A stretch of DNA of 64,000 nucleotides from Pseudomonas veronii (GTDB lineage: Bacteria; Pseudomonadota; Gammaproteobacteria; Pseudomonadales; Pseudomonadaceae), in assembly GCF_001439695.1 (NCBI RefSeq), contig NZ_JYLL01000013.1, positions 97,008-161,007 of the forward strand, in the 5' to 3' direction. How positions within the stretch are numbered: position 1 is the stretch's first letter; every line of letters begins with the position of its first letter. Under the pieces are notes generated by a model. It did no database searches. It saw only the letters and a program-made list of their open reading frames with translations, and was not told the DNA's origin. Below are positions 1 through 8,577 of the stretch, piece after piece. The position numbers and the translations under genes are program-made.

Positions 1-792
1 CAGCCGGACCTGCTCGCCACCCTGTTGCGCCAGGGGCACCAGCCGCAGTGGCTGCAATCGACCTGGGCCGGCATCACGCCGCTGCTGGCTGACGGCCTGC
101 CCCGCGACTATCGCTTGACCCGTGCGGTGGGGATTTTTGGCCAGGTCATGGCGGAATTTATCCTCACCTACATGCTCGGCCATGAACGCGAAGTCTTGGC
201 GCGCCTGGTCAGCCAGGTCGAGCGCAAGTGGGACAACCGCATGGGCCAGAGCCTGGCGGGGCGCACGGTGCTGATCGTCGGCTGCGGTGATATCGGCCAG
301 CGCGTGGCGCAGTTCCTCGTGCCGTTTGGCGTCAAGCTGTACGGCATCGCCAGCCAGGCGCGCGAGCAGGCGCCGTTTGTCGAAGTGGCCGCGCTCGATC
401 AACTCGGCCGGCTGGTGGGCGAAGCGGACTACGTGATCAACCTGTTGCCCAACACGCCGAACACCCACGACCTGTACGACGCGGCGCTGTTCAAGCAATT
501 CAAGCCGAGCGGGTTGTTTATCAACGTCGGCCGCGGCGTCGCGGTGGTTGATGCGGATCTGGTCGAAGCGTTGAAAGAAGGGCACCTGGCTGGCGCGGTG
601 ATCGACGTGTGCCGCCAGGAACCGTTGCCGCAGCGCCACCCGTTCTGGACCGCCTGGGGCTTGCTGCTGACCGGGCACAGCTCGGCGCCGACCTCGCCGT
701 CGATGATGGTGCAACTGTTTCTGGAAAACGTGCGCGCCTACCAGGCCAAGCAAGTGTTGCGCGGTGAAGTGGATTTCGAGCGCGGCTACTGA
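1..792 (+). CDS. D-2-hydroxyacid dehydrogenase (GhrA-like), 5' end outside window
   Basis: NAD(P)-dependent oxidoreductase of the D-isomer 2-hydroxyacid dehydrogenase family, probably reducing glyoxylate, hydroxypyruvate or a similar 2-keto acid in the cytoplasm. The reading frame is open from base 1, so the gene begins upstream; the TTG at 25 is not a convincing start. Visible motifs are a Rossmann GCGDIG loop, the INVGRG segment carrying the conserved Arg, a QEPL Glu, and a late GHSSAPT segment where the catalytic His is expected. The stop is followed at once by a REP palindrome and then by a convergent nitroreductase gene. The substrate cannot be told from sequence. Confidence 0.88.
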   Translation, partial: QPDLLATLLRQGHQPQWLQSTWAGITPLLADGLPRDYRLTRAVGIFGQVMAEFILTYMLGHEREVLARLVSQVERKWDNRMGQSLAGRTVLIVGCGDIGQRVAQFLVPFGVKLYGIASQAREQAPFVEVAALDQLGRLVGEADYVINLLPNTPNTHDLYDAALFKQFKPSGLFINVGRGVAVVDADLVEALKEGHLAGAVIDVCRQEPLPQRHPFWTAWGLLLTGHSSAPTSPSMMVQLFLENVRAYQAKQVLRGEVDFERGY

Positions 793-810
793 CACCGCGT
801 CGAACCACAG

Positions 811-836
811 GTGGGGGCTGGCGAGCCAGCTCCCAC
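811..836. repeat. REP palindrome between convergent genes
   Basis: A 12-bp inverted repeat with a GA loop (GTGGGGGCTGGC / GCCAGCTCCCAC) with the GTGGGA..TCCCAC ends of Pseudomonas REP elements. It lies between two convergent genes and could also act as a transcript end, but it lacks a T-run. Confidence 0.6.
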
Positions 837-843
837 GTCAGTC

Positions 844-1437
844 CTAGAGACTGAAATCGCCTTGCGAAACCAGCTCGCTCAACGGCTTGCGCGGGCTTGG
901 GGTCTCACGGCCTTGCAGGTACTCGGGCAAGCTCGACTTGTCGCCCAGCTTGCCAATCGCGACCGCCGCATGCAGCGCATAACCCTCGGGAATCTTCAGC
1001 TCCTTGCGCGTCAGCGCCTGATCGAAGCCGGCCATGCCATGGCTGTGCCAGCCGCTGAGGCTGGCCTGCAGCGCGAGGTAGCCCCAGGCCGAACCGGTGT
1101 CGAAGGTGTGCCACAGCGCCGGGGTTTCTTCGCTGGCGCCGGGGGCGATGAAGTCGGTTTTCGAGGCGATGATCACCAGGGCCGACGCATGCTGCGCCCA
1201 GTTGCGGTTGAATTCGTTCAACAGGCCGAGGAAACGCTCCCAGTCCGGCGTGTCACGGCGCGCATAGAGAAAACGCCAGGGCTGCGAGTTGTAGGCCGAT
1301 GGCGCCCAGCGCGCGGCTTCGAAAAAACTCAGCAGGGTTTCCTGCGGGATGCTCTCGCCGGTAAAGGCGCGGGGCGACCAGCGCTCAGTGAACTGGGGGT
1401 TGATCGGGTAATCGGCAGCGCGGGGGTTGGTGCTCAT
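844..1437 (-). CDS. nitroreductase family protein
   Basis: FMN-dependent NAD(P)H oxidoreductase of the nitroreductase superfamily (197 aa), cytoplasmic. The N-terminal R19-x-S21-x-R23 pattern is the usual FMN-phosphate contact, followed by an AARWAPSAYNSQPWRF block that packs over the flavin, and a C-terminal AIGKLGD segment common to the family. It is transcribed away from the YcgN gene, with about 150 bp of divergent promoter space between them. The natural substrate (quinone, nitroaromatic, enone) cannot be inferred. Confidence 0.9.
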   Translation of the reverse strand: MSTNPRAADYPINPQFTERWSPRAFTGESIPQETLLSFFEAARWAPSAYNSQPWRFLYARRDTPDWERFLGLLNEFNRNWAQHASALVIIASKTDFIAPGASEETPALWHTFDTGSAWGYLALQASLSGWHSHGMAGFDQALTRKELKIPEGYALHAAVAIGKLGDKSSLPEYLQGRETPSPRKPLSELVSQGDFSL

Positions 1438-1590
1438 GGGCAGTTCCTGATCGTCAATTCGGCGCTCAAAGCTACTGCGCTCCCGCTAGACTGACAAGTC
1501 TTGCAACACCGCCAGTCGTAAGCGCTTGGCCCCAGTGGCCTTGGGCACTAGACTGGCGGCCTTTTCACCCACCGATACCGATGTAGAGCC

Positions 1591-2040
1591 ATGGCCGCCA
1601 AAGTCGAACCTTTCTGGATACGCAAAACCCTTGAACACCTCGATCAGGAGGAGTGGGAGTCGTTGTGCGACGGCTGTGGCCTGTGCTGCCTGCAAAAGCT
1701 CGAGGATGAAGACGACAACAGCGTCTATTACACGCGCATCGCCTGCAAACTGCTCGACCTGAAAACCTGCCAGTGCACCGATTACCCCAACCGCCGCGCG
1801 TCGGTGCCCGACTGCATCCAGCTCACCCCGGGCCAGGCCGACCAGTTCAAGTGGTTGCCGCCCACCTGCGGTTACCGCCTGGTCAGCGAGCGCAAGGACT
1901 TGCCGCTGTGGCATCACCTGGTCTGCGGCGACCGTGACGCCGTGCATCACGAACGCATTTCCCAGTCCGGACGCATGCTCCGCGAAGGCAGCGTGCCCGA
2001 AGAAGACTGGGAGGATTACCTGATCTTCCGCGCTGGCTGA
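1591..2040 (+). CDS. YcgN family cysteine-cluster protein (UPF0260)
   Basis: 149-aa conserved protein like E. coli YcgN (153 aa). Cysteines C26, C29, C32 and C33 (CDGCGLCC) and C52, C60, C62 and C75 form the cluster that defines the family and probably binds a metal or Fe-S centre; the biochemical role is unknown. It ends 13 bases before the next gene on the same strand, so the two are likely co-transcribed. Confidence 0.9.
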   Translation: MAAKVEPFWIRKTLEHLDQEEWESLCDGCGLCCLQKLEDEDDNSVYYTRIACKLLDLKTCQCTDYPNRRASVPDCIQLTPGQADQFKWLPPTCGYRLVSERKDLPLWHHLVCGDRDAVHHERISQSGRMLREGSVPEEDWEDYLIFRAG

Positions 2041-2053
2041 ACAAGGAGCGAGT

Positions 2054-3274
2054 ATGAAGGGGCTGACCCGGCTGGCGGCAAGCCTGGTGTTGCTGGCGCT
2101 GAGCACACCGGCGTGGTGCGCGAAGAAAGTCGACCTGGACTATCACGTCAAACTGCTGCCCCAGAGCGATCAGGCTGAGGTGCGCGTGAGCCTGTCCCAG
2201 GGTTCGGCGGTGCGCAGCCTGGATTTCGAGCTGGGTCGCGACGGTGACTACAGCGATTTCAAGGCCGATGGCCAATGGAAAGTCAGTGGCCATCGCGGCC
2301 TTTGGCAACCCAGCGCCGACAAGGCCAGCCTGACCTACCGTGTGCGCCTCAGCCATGCGCGCAAGCCGGGTATCTATGAAGCGCGCATGACGCCGGGTTG
2401 GGCGCTGTTTCGCGGGGAAGACCTGGTGCCGACCGCGCACCTCGACCAGCAGGACGGCGTCGAGCTGGTCTCGCGCCTGGTGTTCGAGCTGCCGACGGGC
2501 TGGAAAAGCGTCGAAACCGCCTGGCCGCGTATCGGCAAGCACACCTTCCGGATCAACAACGTCTCGCGCCTGTTCGACCGCCCCACCGGCTGGATGCTCG
2601 CCGGTAACCTCGGCAGCCGCCGTGTGCGCCTGGGCGAAACCGACGTCACCGTGGCCTCGCCCAAGGGCCAGGCCACGCGCCGTATGGATGTGCTGACGTT
2701 GCTGACTTTCGTCTGGCCGCAGGTGGAAGCCGCGTTCCCGCGTCACCCCGCCAAGCTATTGATTGTCGGCGCCAGCGACCCGATGCGCCGTGGCGCCTTC
2801 TTGGCGCGCGACTCGGTCTACCTCAACAGCCGCACGCCGCTGGTCAGTGAAAACGGCAGCAGCCCGTTGATCCGCGAAGTGGTGCATGCCATCGGCCGCT
2901 TCAGTGACCATGATGCCAGCGACTGGATCAGCGAAGGCCTGGCGGAGTATTACGCGATCGAGTTGCTGCGCCGTGGCGGCGGGATCACCGATGAGCGCTA
3001 TGCGGCGATACAGGCGCGGTTGACCCGCGAAGGCAAGGACGTCACCAGCCTGCGTGGCGAGCACGTCAGCGGCGCAACCGTGGCGCGGGCAGTGGTGGTG
3101 ATGCAGGAGCTGGATCGCGAGATCCGCGTGAAAACCCACAACAAGCGCTCGCTGGATGATCTCGCGCAAGTGGTGATGCGGGCGAACAGCGTCAGCACCC
3201 CAGAGTTTGTGCGACTGGCTCAGAGCATCATCGGCGAGTCGTCGGTGGTGTTGGACTCCAAGCTGTTGCGCTGA
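2054..3274 (+). CDS. exported M1/M61-like metallopeptidase fold, catalytic site degenerate
   Basis: 406-aa protein with an N-terminal signal sequence (hydrophobic stretch about residues 5-20, probable cleavage near 23), so it is likely periplasmic. The first half looks like a beta-rich domain. The second half carries R274-E-V-V-H278 followed by W291-I-S-E-G-L-A-E-Y-Y, the arrangement of the HExxH...EG.AEY site of gluzincin aminopeptidases, but the first zinc His is Arg and the spacing to the Glu is only 15 residues. It may be a non-catalytic relative. A ribosome site (AAGGAG) precedes ATG 2054. It shares a probable operon with the YcgN gene. Confidence 0.72.
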   Translation: MKGLTRLAASLVLLALSTPAWCAKKVDLDYHVKLLPQSDQAEVRVSLSQGSAVRSLDFELGRDGDYSDFKADGQWKVSGHRGLWQPSADKASLTYRVRLSHARKPGIYEARMTPGWALFRGEDLVPTAHLDQQDGVELVSRLVFELPTGWKSVETAWPRIGKHTFRINNVSRLFDRPTGWMLAGNLGSRRVRLGETDVTVASPKGQATRRMDVLTLLTFVWPQVEAAFPRHPAKLLIVGASDPMRRGAFLARDSVYLNSRTPLVSENGSSPLIREVVHAIGRFSDHDASDWISEGLAEYYAIELLRRGGGITDERYAAIQARLTREGKDVTSLRGEHVSGATVARAVVVMQELDREIRVKTHNKRSLDDLAQVVMRANSVSTPEFVRLAQSIIGESSVVLDSKLLR

Positions 3275-3285
3275 CCCAGAATAAA

Positions 3286-3309
3286 GGTGGGAGCAAGCCG
3301 CCTCCCACA
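3286..3309. repeat. degenerate REP half-element
   Basis: GTGGGAGCAAGCCGCCTCCCAC resembles the REP cores seen elsewhere in the window, with an imperfect stem. It lies between convergent genes. Confidence 0.45.
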
Positions 3310-3339
3310 TCTGGATCAGCAACAGACAGAAGACTTGGC

Positions 3340-3690
3340 TCAGCCGGTGGTTTTTGTGGCCTTTTCGGCCCCCGTTTGCGCCTTGGTCTTCAGGTTCTTC
3401 AACTCGTCACCGGCCCGCTCGATTTTCGTGCGCAGGCTGTTCATTTCCTGGCGACCTTGTTCCAGCTTGTCCTTGAGCGAACTGTGCCCGGTAAATCCAC
3501 GCGTCAGCGCCACGCCGCCAATCGCCACCTGGAGCAGCCCGAAAATCCCGCCACGGCGCAGGCCTTTGCCGACCATGATCACGCCGCCGGCCACCGAGCC
3601 GATGCGCTCCCAGCCGTGTACGTTCTGCGTGGGGCGGGCCTGGCGTGGGGTGGATTCAATGACAGGTCGCAGGGTTTTGCTGTCGCTCAT
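3340..3690 (-). CDS. DUF2892/YgaP-type small membrane protein
   Basis: 116-aa protein starting at MSDSKTL; GGAG lies 7 bases upstream of this ATG, so an upstream in-frame Met at 3723 is less likely. The middle (WERIGSVAGGVIMVGKGLRRGGIFGLLQVAIGGVALTRG, cited in pieces: WERIGSVAGG, IFGLLQVAIGG) resembles the inner-membrane YgaP-like DUF2892 pattern with two short hydrophobic helices. The C-terminus is a charged, Lys/Glu-rich helix likely to be a coiled coil. Function is unknown. Confidence 0.75.
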   Translation of the reverse strand: MSDSKTLRPVIESTPRQARPTQNVHGWERIGSVAGGVIMVGKGLRRGGIFGLLQVAIGGVALTRGFTGHSSLKDKLEQGRQEMNSLRTKIERAGDELKNLKTKAQTGAEKATKTTG

Positions 3691-3758
3691 GATCGGTCTC
3701 CAACAAGGGCTAGTGATACGCAACTGACTGTGTGCAGGCGCCGGATGTTCCCGGCAAC

Positions 3759-4226
3759 TCAGTATTTGGGCCCAGAGCGGGTGTTATTGCCCTTGGCCAG
3801 GCGGTCGTAGAGCACCACGTTGACGGTGGCGGCGAGGTTCATGCAGCCGGTGGTCGGGATGTACACCACGTCTTCACACCAGTCGCGAATCTCTTTGTCG
3901 AGGGAGCCGTCCTCGGGGCCGAAGATGTACAGCGCGCGGTCGGGGTGGGTGTATTCGGGCAGCGGGCGGGCGCCGTCCACCAGTTCGACGGCGACCGGGA
4001 TGCAGCCCAGCGGCAGGATTTTTCTCAGGTCATCGATGCCGATCAGCGGAATGTCGTGGTGGACCTTCTTGGTGTCGGTGATGAAATCCCGGGCGCGCTC
4101 GTAGCGTTTGCCGGTGTAGAACACCGAGGCCACGCCGTAGCAACCGGCGGCGCGCATCACCGAACCGACGTTTTCGGGGGATTTGGGGTTATACAGACCG
4201 ATGCAGCTGTAGCGTTTATTGCCCAC
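3759..4226 (-). CDS. SpoU/TrmH family RNA methyltransferase
   Basis: 155-aa SPOUT-class, SAM-dependent RNA 2'-O-methyltransferase. The three family motifs are visible: NPKSPENVGSVMRAAGCYG near the N-terminus, IFGPEDGSL in the middle, and IPTTGCMNLAATVNVVLYDR at the end, the last two forming the trefoil-knot SAM pocket. It is the minimal catalytic domain without an RNA-binding extension, like TrmL, but its N-terminus differs from TrmL, so the target RNA is left open. Confidence 0.88.
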   Translation of the reverse strand: MGNKRYSCIGLYNPKSPENVGSVMRAAGCYGVASVFYTGKRYERARDFITDTKKVHHDIPLIGIDDLRKILPLGCIPVAVELVDGARPLPEYTHPDRALYIFGPEDGSLDKEIRDWCEDVVYIPTTGCMNLAATVNVVLYDRLAKGNNTRSGPKY

Positions 4227-4317
4227 GGGGAAGGGTGCCTTGGAGAAAAGCGGCGATTATACGGGGATTGGTGGGGCTGTGGTCGCTATCGAGCGCTGCG
4301 CCGCTGGCACTGCTGCC

Positions 4318-4399
4318 TTCGCGAGCAAGCCCGCTCCCACATTGGTCCGTGTCCATGCTCTGGAATGCGGTTAAGGGTAGGAGCGGGCTTGCCCGCGAA
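4318..4399. repeat. REPIN (two inverted REPs, GCGGGCTTGCCCGC type)
   Basis: The left arm TTCGCGAGCAAGCCCGCTCC (4318-4337) and the right arm GGAGCGGGCTTGCCCGCGAA (4380-4399) are near-perfect inverted copies around a unique spacer of about 40 bp. Confidence 0.85.
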
Positions 4400-4425
4400 G
4401 AGGGCGGGGCAGCCCGCGCGCAACT

Positions 4426-4800
4426 TCAGTCGTCTTTTTTCATCAACCCTGCCAACGCCGCGAACGGGTTGTGCGTGGCCTTGGCGATCGTCGGGCTGCT
4501 GGTGGAGCCTTCGCCGAAGTACTGCTGGTCGGTGTAGCGCGAGTGCTCGTTGTCGTGGCAGTACAGGCACAGCAACTCCCAGTTGGACCCATCCTGAGGA
4601 TTGTCGTCATGGTTGTGGTTGCGGTGGTGTACGGTCAGTTCGCTCAGGCGCTTGCCGGCGAACTCACGGGCGCAGCGGCCGCACACGTGGGGGTACATTT
4701 TCAGGGCTTTGTCGCGGTAGCCCATTTCCCGGTCGCGCTGGGCATCGGCGAGGATGCGGTCGAGCTTGGCGGTGTGGGAGGGCGGGTTGGTCGAGCTCAT
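4426..4800 (-). CDS. HNH nuclease family protein, YajD-like
   Basis: 124-aa small HNH protein resembling E. coli YajD (115 aa). It has a CGRC knuckle, the LTVHHRNHNHDDNP core with the HH pair, an Asn in the NWELLC segment, and a second CLYCH knuckle, giving the zinc-stabilised beta-beta-alpha-metal site. Two adjacent ATGs exist; the second (4800) sits 5 bases from GGAG and is preferred. Physiological role is unknown. A REPIN follows it. Confidence 0.88.
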   Translation of the reverse strand: MSSTNPPSHTAKLDRILADAQRDREMGYRDKALKMYPHVCGRCAREFAGKRLSELTVHHRNHNHDDNPQDGSNWELLCLYCHDNEHSRYTDQQYFGEGSTSSPTIAKATHNPFAALAGLMKKDD

Positions 4801-4860
4801 CATGGCTCCTGTCTTCGGGTGGTTCACGGATAGGGTTGATTCTAGCCAATCGCGGCGCAA

Positions 4861-5547
4861 TTAGCCCTTGAGCTTTTCCGCAATCCAGATGGTGTGCCGC
4901 GTGCCCTTGTTGCCATGGGCGAACACTTGCACTTCCTCGGCCTTGAAACCGGCCTTGCGCAGCTTGTCGCTGAACAGCTTGTCGGCGCTGGCCGACCACA
5001 CCGCAAGTACGCCCTTGGGGCGCAGGGCCTTGGCGCAGGCGGCCAGGCCACCGGCGGAGTAGAGCCAACTGTTGGCTTTTTGCGTAAGGCCTTCGGGGCC
5101 GTTGTCCACGTCGAGCATGATCGCATCAAAGCCCTGGGGCTCGGCTTGCAGCACCTTGGCCACGTCTTCCATGCGGACCACGGTGCGCGGGTCAAGCAGC
5201 GGGCGCCCGGCCTTTTCGCCCAAGGGGCCACGGTTCCATTCCACGACACCGGGCACCAGTTCTGCCACCACCACTTCGGCGGTCTTGCCCAGGTGCTTGA
5301 GGGCCGACGCGAGGGTGAAACCCATGCCCAGCCCGCCGATCAATACCCGCGAACCGGGGCGGCCGGCGACTTTGCGACAAGGGATTTCTGCCAGCGCGTC
5401 TTCGGAGCCGTGCATGCGCGTGTTCATCAACTGGCCGCCGTCGCCGCCCTGGATCTTGATGACAAAGTCCTCGCCGTATTCGAACAGGCACAAGGCACCG
5501 CCGTTGTCGGGGATCGGGGTGGTGTCCAGCAGAACGAAACGTTTCAT
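4861..5547 (-). CDS. spermidine-synthase-like SAM-binding protein
   Basis: 228-aa protein with the Rossmann SAM/dcSAM motif VLIGGLGMGFTLASAL and a downstream acidic DAIMLDVDNGPEG segment, as in the SpeE superfamily. It is shorter than classical SpeE (about 288 aa) and I see no clear polyamine-specific pocket, so aminopropyl transfer versus methyl transfer is undecided. The ATG is preceded by GGAG (5545-side, minus strand). It runs toward the HNH gene. Confidence 0.8.
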   Translation of the reverse strand: MKRFVLLDTTPIPDNGGALCLFEYGEDFVIKIQGGDGGQLMNTRMHGSEDALAEIPCRKVAGRPGSRVLIGGLGMGFTLASALKHLGKTAEVVVAELVPGVVEWNRGPLGEKAGRPLLDPRTVVRMEDVAKVLQAEPQGFDAIMLDVDNGPEGLTQKANSWLYSAGGLAACAKALRPKGVLAVWSASADKLFSDKLRKAGFKAEEVQVFAHGNKGTRHTIWIAEKLKG

Positions 5548-5625
5548 GGAGATCTCATTGGGAAGGGCATTCTTGCGCGGTTGGGAGTAGCCTTACGACA
5601 TTCCGGTCAGGCCATGGAGCCATCG

Positions 5626-5904
5626 ATGAAGTGCAGCATTCTAACGGTCATTGTGTTGGGCGCGCTCACATTGGGTGTGGCGCAGGCTCAGGAGTTGCAA
5701 ACCGTACCGGTTGCGCCGGCGCCAACCCCAGGCGCGCCGGGCACCCCCACCCCGACGCTGTATCCGCAAGTCACCCCGCCGGCGGTGCCCAAGACGAACG
5801 GCTCGCCGCCGCTGGTGCCTATCGTGTTACCTGCGCCACCGAAGGACCAGACGGTCCCCGGCGTGCCGCCGAACGACAGCAAGCCGAAGACGCCCGGCGG
5901 TTAA
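5626..5904 (+). CDS. small secreted proline-rich protein
   Basis: 92-aa protein. The start MKCSIL is set by GGAG at 5616-5619, six bases before ATG 5626. Residues 1-21 look like a signal peptide (cleavage after AQA), and the mature part is about 70 aa dominated by Pro, Ala, Val and Thr with no Cys. This looks like an unstructured periplasmic or envelope-spanning linker. I know no function. It lies between the divergent spermidine-synthase-like gene and convergent oligopeptidase B. Confidence 0.7.
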   Translation: MKCSILTVIVLGALTLGVAQAQELQTVPVAPAPTPGAPGTPTPTLYPQVTPPAVPKTNGSPPLVPIVLPAPPKDQTVPGVPPNDSKPKTPGG

Positions 5905-5937
5905 CCGCGTCGAGCCTCCAGCGTTCAGCCAGGACCG

Positions 5938-7992
5938 CTAAACCAGCCCCAGCGCCTTGAACACAAATGCATATTCGAGCGCTACGTCACGTAATCCCTG
6001 GTAACGCCCGCTCATGCCGCCATGGCCGGCCCCCAGTTCGGTCTTGAGCAGCAGCAGGTTGTCGTCCGTCTTGGTGTCGCGCAGCTTGGCCACCCACTTG
6101 GCCGCTTCCCAGTACTGCACGCGGCTGTCGTTGTAGCCGGCGATCACCAGCAGGGCCGGGTAGGCCTGGGCGCGCACGTTCTCATACGGCGCATACGCCT
6201 TGATGCGCGCATAGACCTCGGGCTCCTGCGGGTTGCCCCACTCGTCGTACTCGGTGACGGTCAGCGGCAGGTCCGGGTCGAGCATGGTGTTGAGCACGTC
6301 GACGAACGGCACTTCGGCAATCGCCGCCTGGAACAGCTCCGGACGCTGGTTGAGCACTGCGCCGATCAACAGGCCACCGGCGCTGCCGCCGCTGATCACC
6401 AGCTGTTTGGCGCAGGTCAAACCCTGTGCGATCAGGTGTTCGGCGCAGGCGATAAAGTCGTTGAACGTGTTCTGCTTGTGTTCTTGTTTGCCATTGCGAT
6501 ACCAGGCTTCGCCCAGCTCGCCGCCGCCGCGCACATGCGCAATGGCAAACGCGACGCCACGGTCCAGCAGGCTCAGGCGCGCGTGGGAGAACCACGGATC
6601 GAGGCTCTGGCCGTAGGCGCCATAGCCGTAGAGGTACAGCGGCGTCGGTTTGCCAAGCTGGTCGCGCTTGACCACCAGGCTGATCGGCACCTGGGTGCCA
6701 TCGGCGGAGGTTGCCCACAAACGCTGGCTGACGTAATCGTCGGCGTTGAAGACGCCGAGTACCGGGGTTTCCTTGAGCACCTGTTGCGCGCCGCTGGCCA
6801 GTTCCAGCTGGCGCACCTGGGCCGGACGGTTCAGGGCTTCGTAGCGCAGGCGGATCTTGTCGCTGGGGAATTCCAGGCTGTTTTGTACGTAGAGGCTGTA
6901 GGCAGCGTCAGGCAATTCCACACGATAGGTCGGTAGACCCTGGGGATGCACTTCGATGACCGGCAGGCCGCCGATGCGCAGGCTCAAGGTCATGGCGCCG
7001 GCATTCAGGCTCACGCCGTCGAGCATCACCTCATCGCTGTGGGGGATCAGGTTTTTCCAGTCGGCCTGGGTCGGCACGCGGCCGGTGTCGGCGGCGACGA
7101 ACAGGGCGTAGTTGATGCCGTCGCGGTTGCTGCGGATGAACCAGGTCCACGCGCCGTCGAGCTGGCCGTGGTCGACGTCGTACTCGTGGTCTTCGACCCG
7201 TGGCGCCAGGCAGGTGAAGTCCAGGTGCGGCTGGTCGGCGTCCAGCGCCCAGATTTCACTGGTGGTCTTGCTGCCCAGGGCCACCAGCAACTGGCGCTCG
7301 GAGCTGGAACGGTAGCAGTGCAGGAAGAAACGCCCGTCGGTCTCGTGGAACACTTCCTGCGCGGCGGTGCCGTCCAGGCGATAGCGGTAGAGTTTGTGCG
7401 GACGATGGGTATCGTCCAGTTCGCCGAAAAACAGGGTCAGGCTGTCATTGGCCCAGGTCATGCTGCCGTCGCAGTTATCGAACGCCAGTTCGCTGACTTT
7501 GTCGGTGGCCAATTCCTTCACGTACAGGGTGTAGATCTCTTCGCCATTGGTATCGAGGCTGTAGGCCAGGCGCTGATGGTCGGGGCTGATGCTGAACGCA
7601 CCGAGGGAGAAAAAGCCGCCGTTGGCCAGCACGTTGGGGTCGAGCAACAGCTCCTCGCTGCTGTCATCCACCTGGTTGCTGTCGTCGGCCGGGCGGCGGC
7701 AGCGGTAGTGGCGGGCGTATTCGTCGCCGGCGGTGGTGCGCGTGTAATACAGGTACGGGCCCCAGGGGGAGGGCAGCGACAGGTCGGTTTCGAGGATACG
7801 GCCCTTGATCTCTTCGAACAGGGTTTCACGCAGCGCCTGTTGCCCGGCGAGTTGGGCTTCCTGCCAGGCGTTTTCGGCTTTCAGGTAATCCATCACTTCT
7901 GCGCTGTCACGCACTTGCAGCCAGGCGTAAGGGTCCTGGCCTGGGGCCTTGCGGGCAATCGGGGCGGCAGTGATGGGGGTCGATGGCGGCAT
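5938..7992 (-). CDS. ptrB: oligopeptidase B (S9A serine peptidase)
   Basis: 684-aa cytoplasmic or periplasmic serine peptidase cutting small peptides after Arg/Lys; E. coli PtrB is 686 aa. An N-terminal beta-propeller (about residues 75-400) caps a C-terminal alpha/beta-hydrolase. The catalytic triad is readable: S537 in GGSAGG, D622 in YNDSRV, H657 in GAGHGG, each five residues beyond the E. coli positions I recall (532, 617, 652). It stands alone, transcribed divergently from the membrane protein gene at 8092. Confidence 0.95.
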   Translation of the reverse strand: MPPSTPITAAPIARKAPGQDPYAWLQVRDSAEVMDYLKAENAWQEAQLAGQQALRETLFEEIKGRILETDLSLPSPWGPYLYYTRTTAGDEYARHYRCRRPADDSNQVDDSSEELLLDPNVLANGGFFSLGAFSISPDHQRLAYSLDTNGEEIYTLYVKELATDKVSELAFDNCDGSMTWANDSLTLFFGELDDTHRPHKLYRYRLDGTAAQEVFHETDGRFFLHCYRSSSERQLLVALGSKTTSEIWALDADQPHLDFTCLAPRVEDHEYDVDHGQLDGAWTWFIRSNRDGINYALFVAADTGRVPTQADWKNLIPHSDEVMLDGVSLNAGAMTLSLRIGGLPVIEVHPQGLPTYRVELPDAAYSLYVQNSLEFPSDKIRLRYEALNRPAQVRQLELASGAQQVLKETPVLGVFNADDYVSQRLWATSADGTQVPISLVVKRDQLGKPTPLYLYGYGAYGQSLDPWFSHARLSLLDRGVAFAIAHVRGGGELGEAWYRNGKQEHKQNTFNDFIACAEHLIAQGLTCAKQLVISGGSAGGLLIGAVLNQRPELFQAAIAEVPFVDVLNTMLDPDLPLTVTEYDEWGNPQEPEVYARIKAYAPYENVRAQAYPALLVIAGYNDSRVQYWEAAKWVAKLRDTKTDDNLLLLKTELGAGHGGMSGRYQGLRDVALEYAFVFKALGLV

Positions 7993-8091
7993 GGATCACT
8001 CTCTGTCTGGCGGATGGTGGCAGGCATTGCAGCCGCGACACGCAAAAGCCGTTATCATAGCGGCCTGTTTGCCTACCTTGCCATGGACACC

Positions 8092-8547
8092 ATGACCGAG
8101 AACGATTATCTGACCGCTTGGGGCCTTTACGCCTTCGCCGCTTTGGGCTGCCTGTTGGTGTGGTGGCGCATGACCCGCTGGATCTGGCGCTGGTTGCGCG
8201 AGCCACTGCAATTGCTGATGGCCGTGCTGCTGTTGAGCCCGACCATCGTCGACCCGGTCAAGACCCAGTTCGCGCCGGCCGTGGCGATTACTGCGCTGGA
8301 CCTGGTGCTCAAGGTCGGTAACAACGCCTGGCGGGCCGTCTCCGATTTGTTCATGTACACGATGATCGCCTTTGGCGTGTACCTCGTGTTTGTGTTGATC
8401 CGCTGGCCCATCGAGCGCGCCGCCAATGCCCGCCGTGAGCGCAAGGCCGCCGCTGATGCCGCCTTGGCCGCCGAGCCCGAAGACGATGACGAGCCGTTCC
8501 GTCGCCCGGCGCCTGTGGGCGGTATGCGGGTCGAACCGCGCCTTTAA
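8092..8547 (+). CDS. conserved inner-membrane protein, function unknown
   Basis: 151-aa protein (start MTENDYL; an ATG nine bases upstream is equally in frame and neither has a strong ribosome site). Hydrophobic segments lie near residues 8-24, 38-52 and 95-113, followed by a charged cytoplasmic tail rich in Arg/Ala and an EDDDE acidic run. It is 30 bases upstream of the YafJ-like gene, suggesting an operon of three genes (8092-9908). I do not recognise the function. Confidence 0.75.
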   Translation: MTENDYLTAWGLYAFAALGCLLVWWRMTRWIWRWLREPLQLLMAVLLLSPTIVDPVKTQFAPAVAITALDLVLKVGNNAWRAVSDLFMYTMIAFGVYLVFVLIRWPIERAANARRERKAAADAALAAEPEDDDEPFRRPAPVGGMRVEPRL

Positions 8548-8577
8548 CGTTGTCTGCCCTGCAGCGAGAGCCCTGGC

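Noticed and set aside
4426..4800. HNH protein as part of a restriction or mobile element
   Set aside because: It is a lone YajD-like protein in core DNA with no methylase, integrase or terminal repeats nearby.
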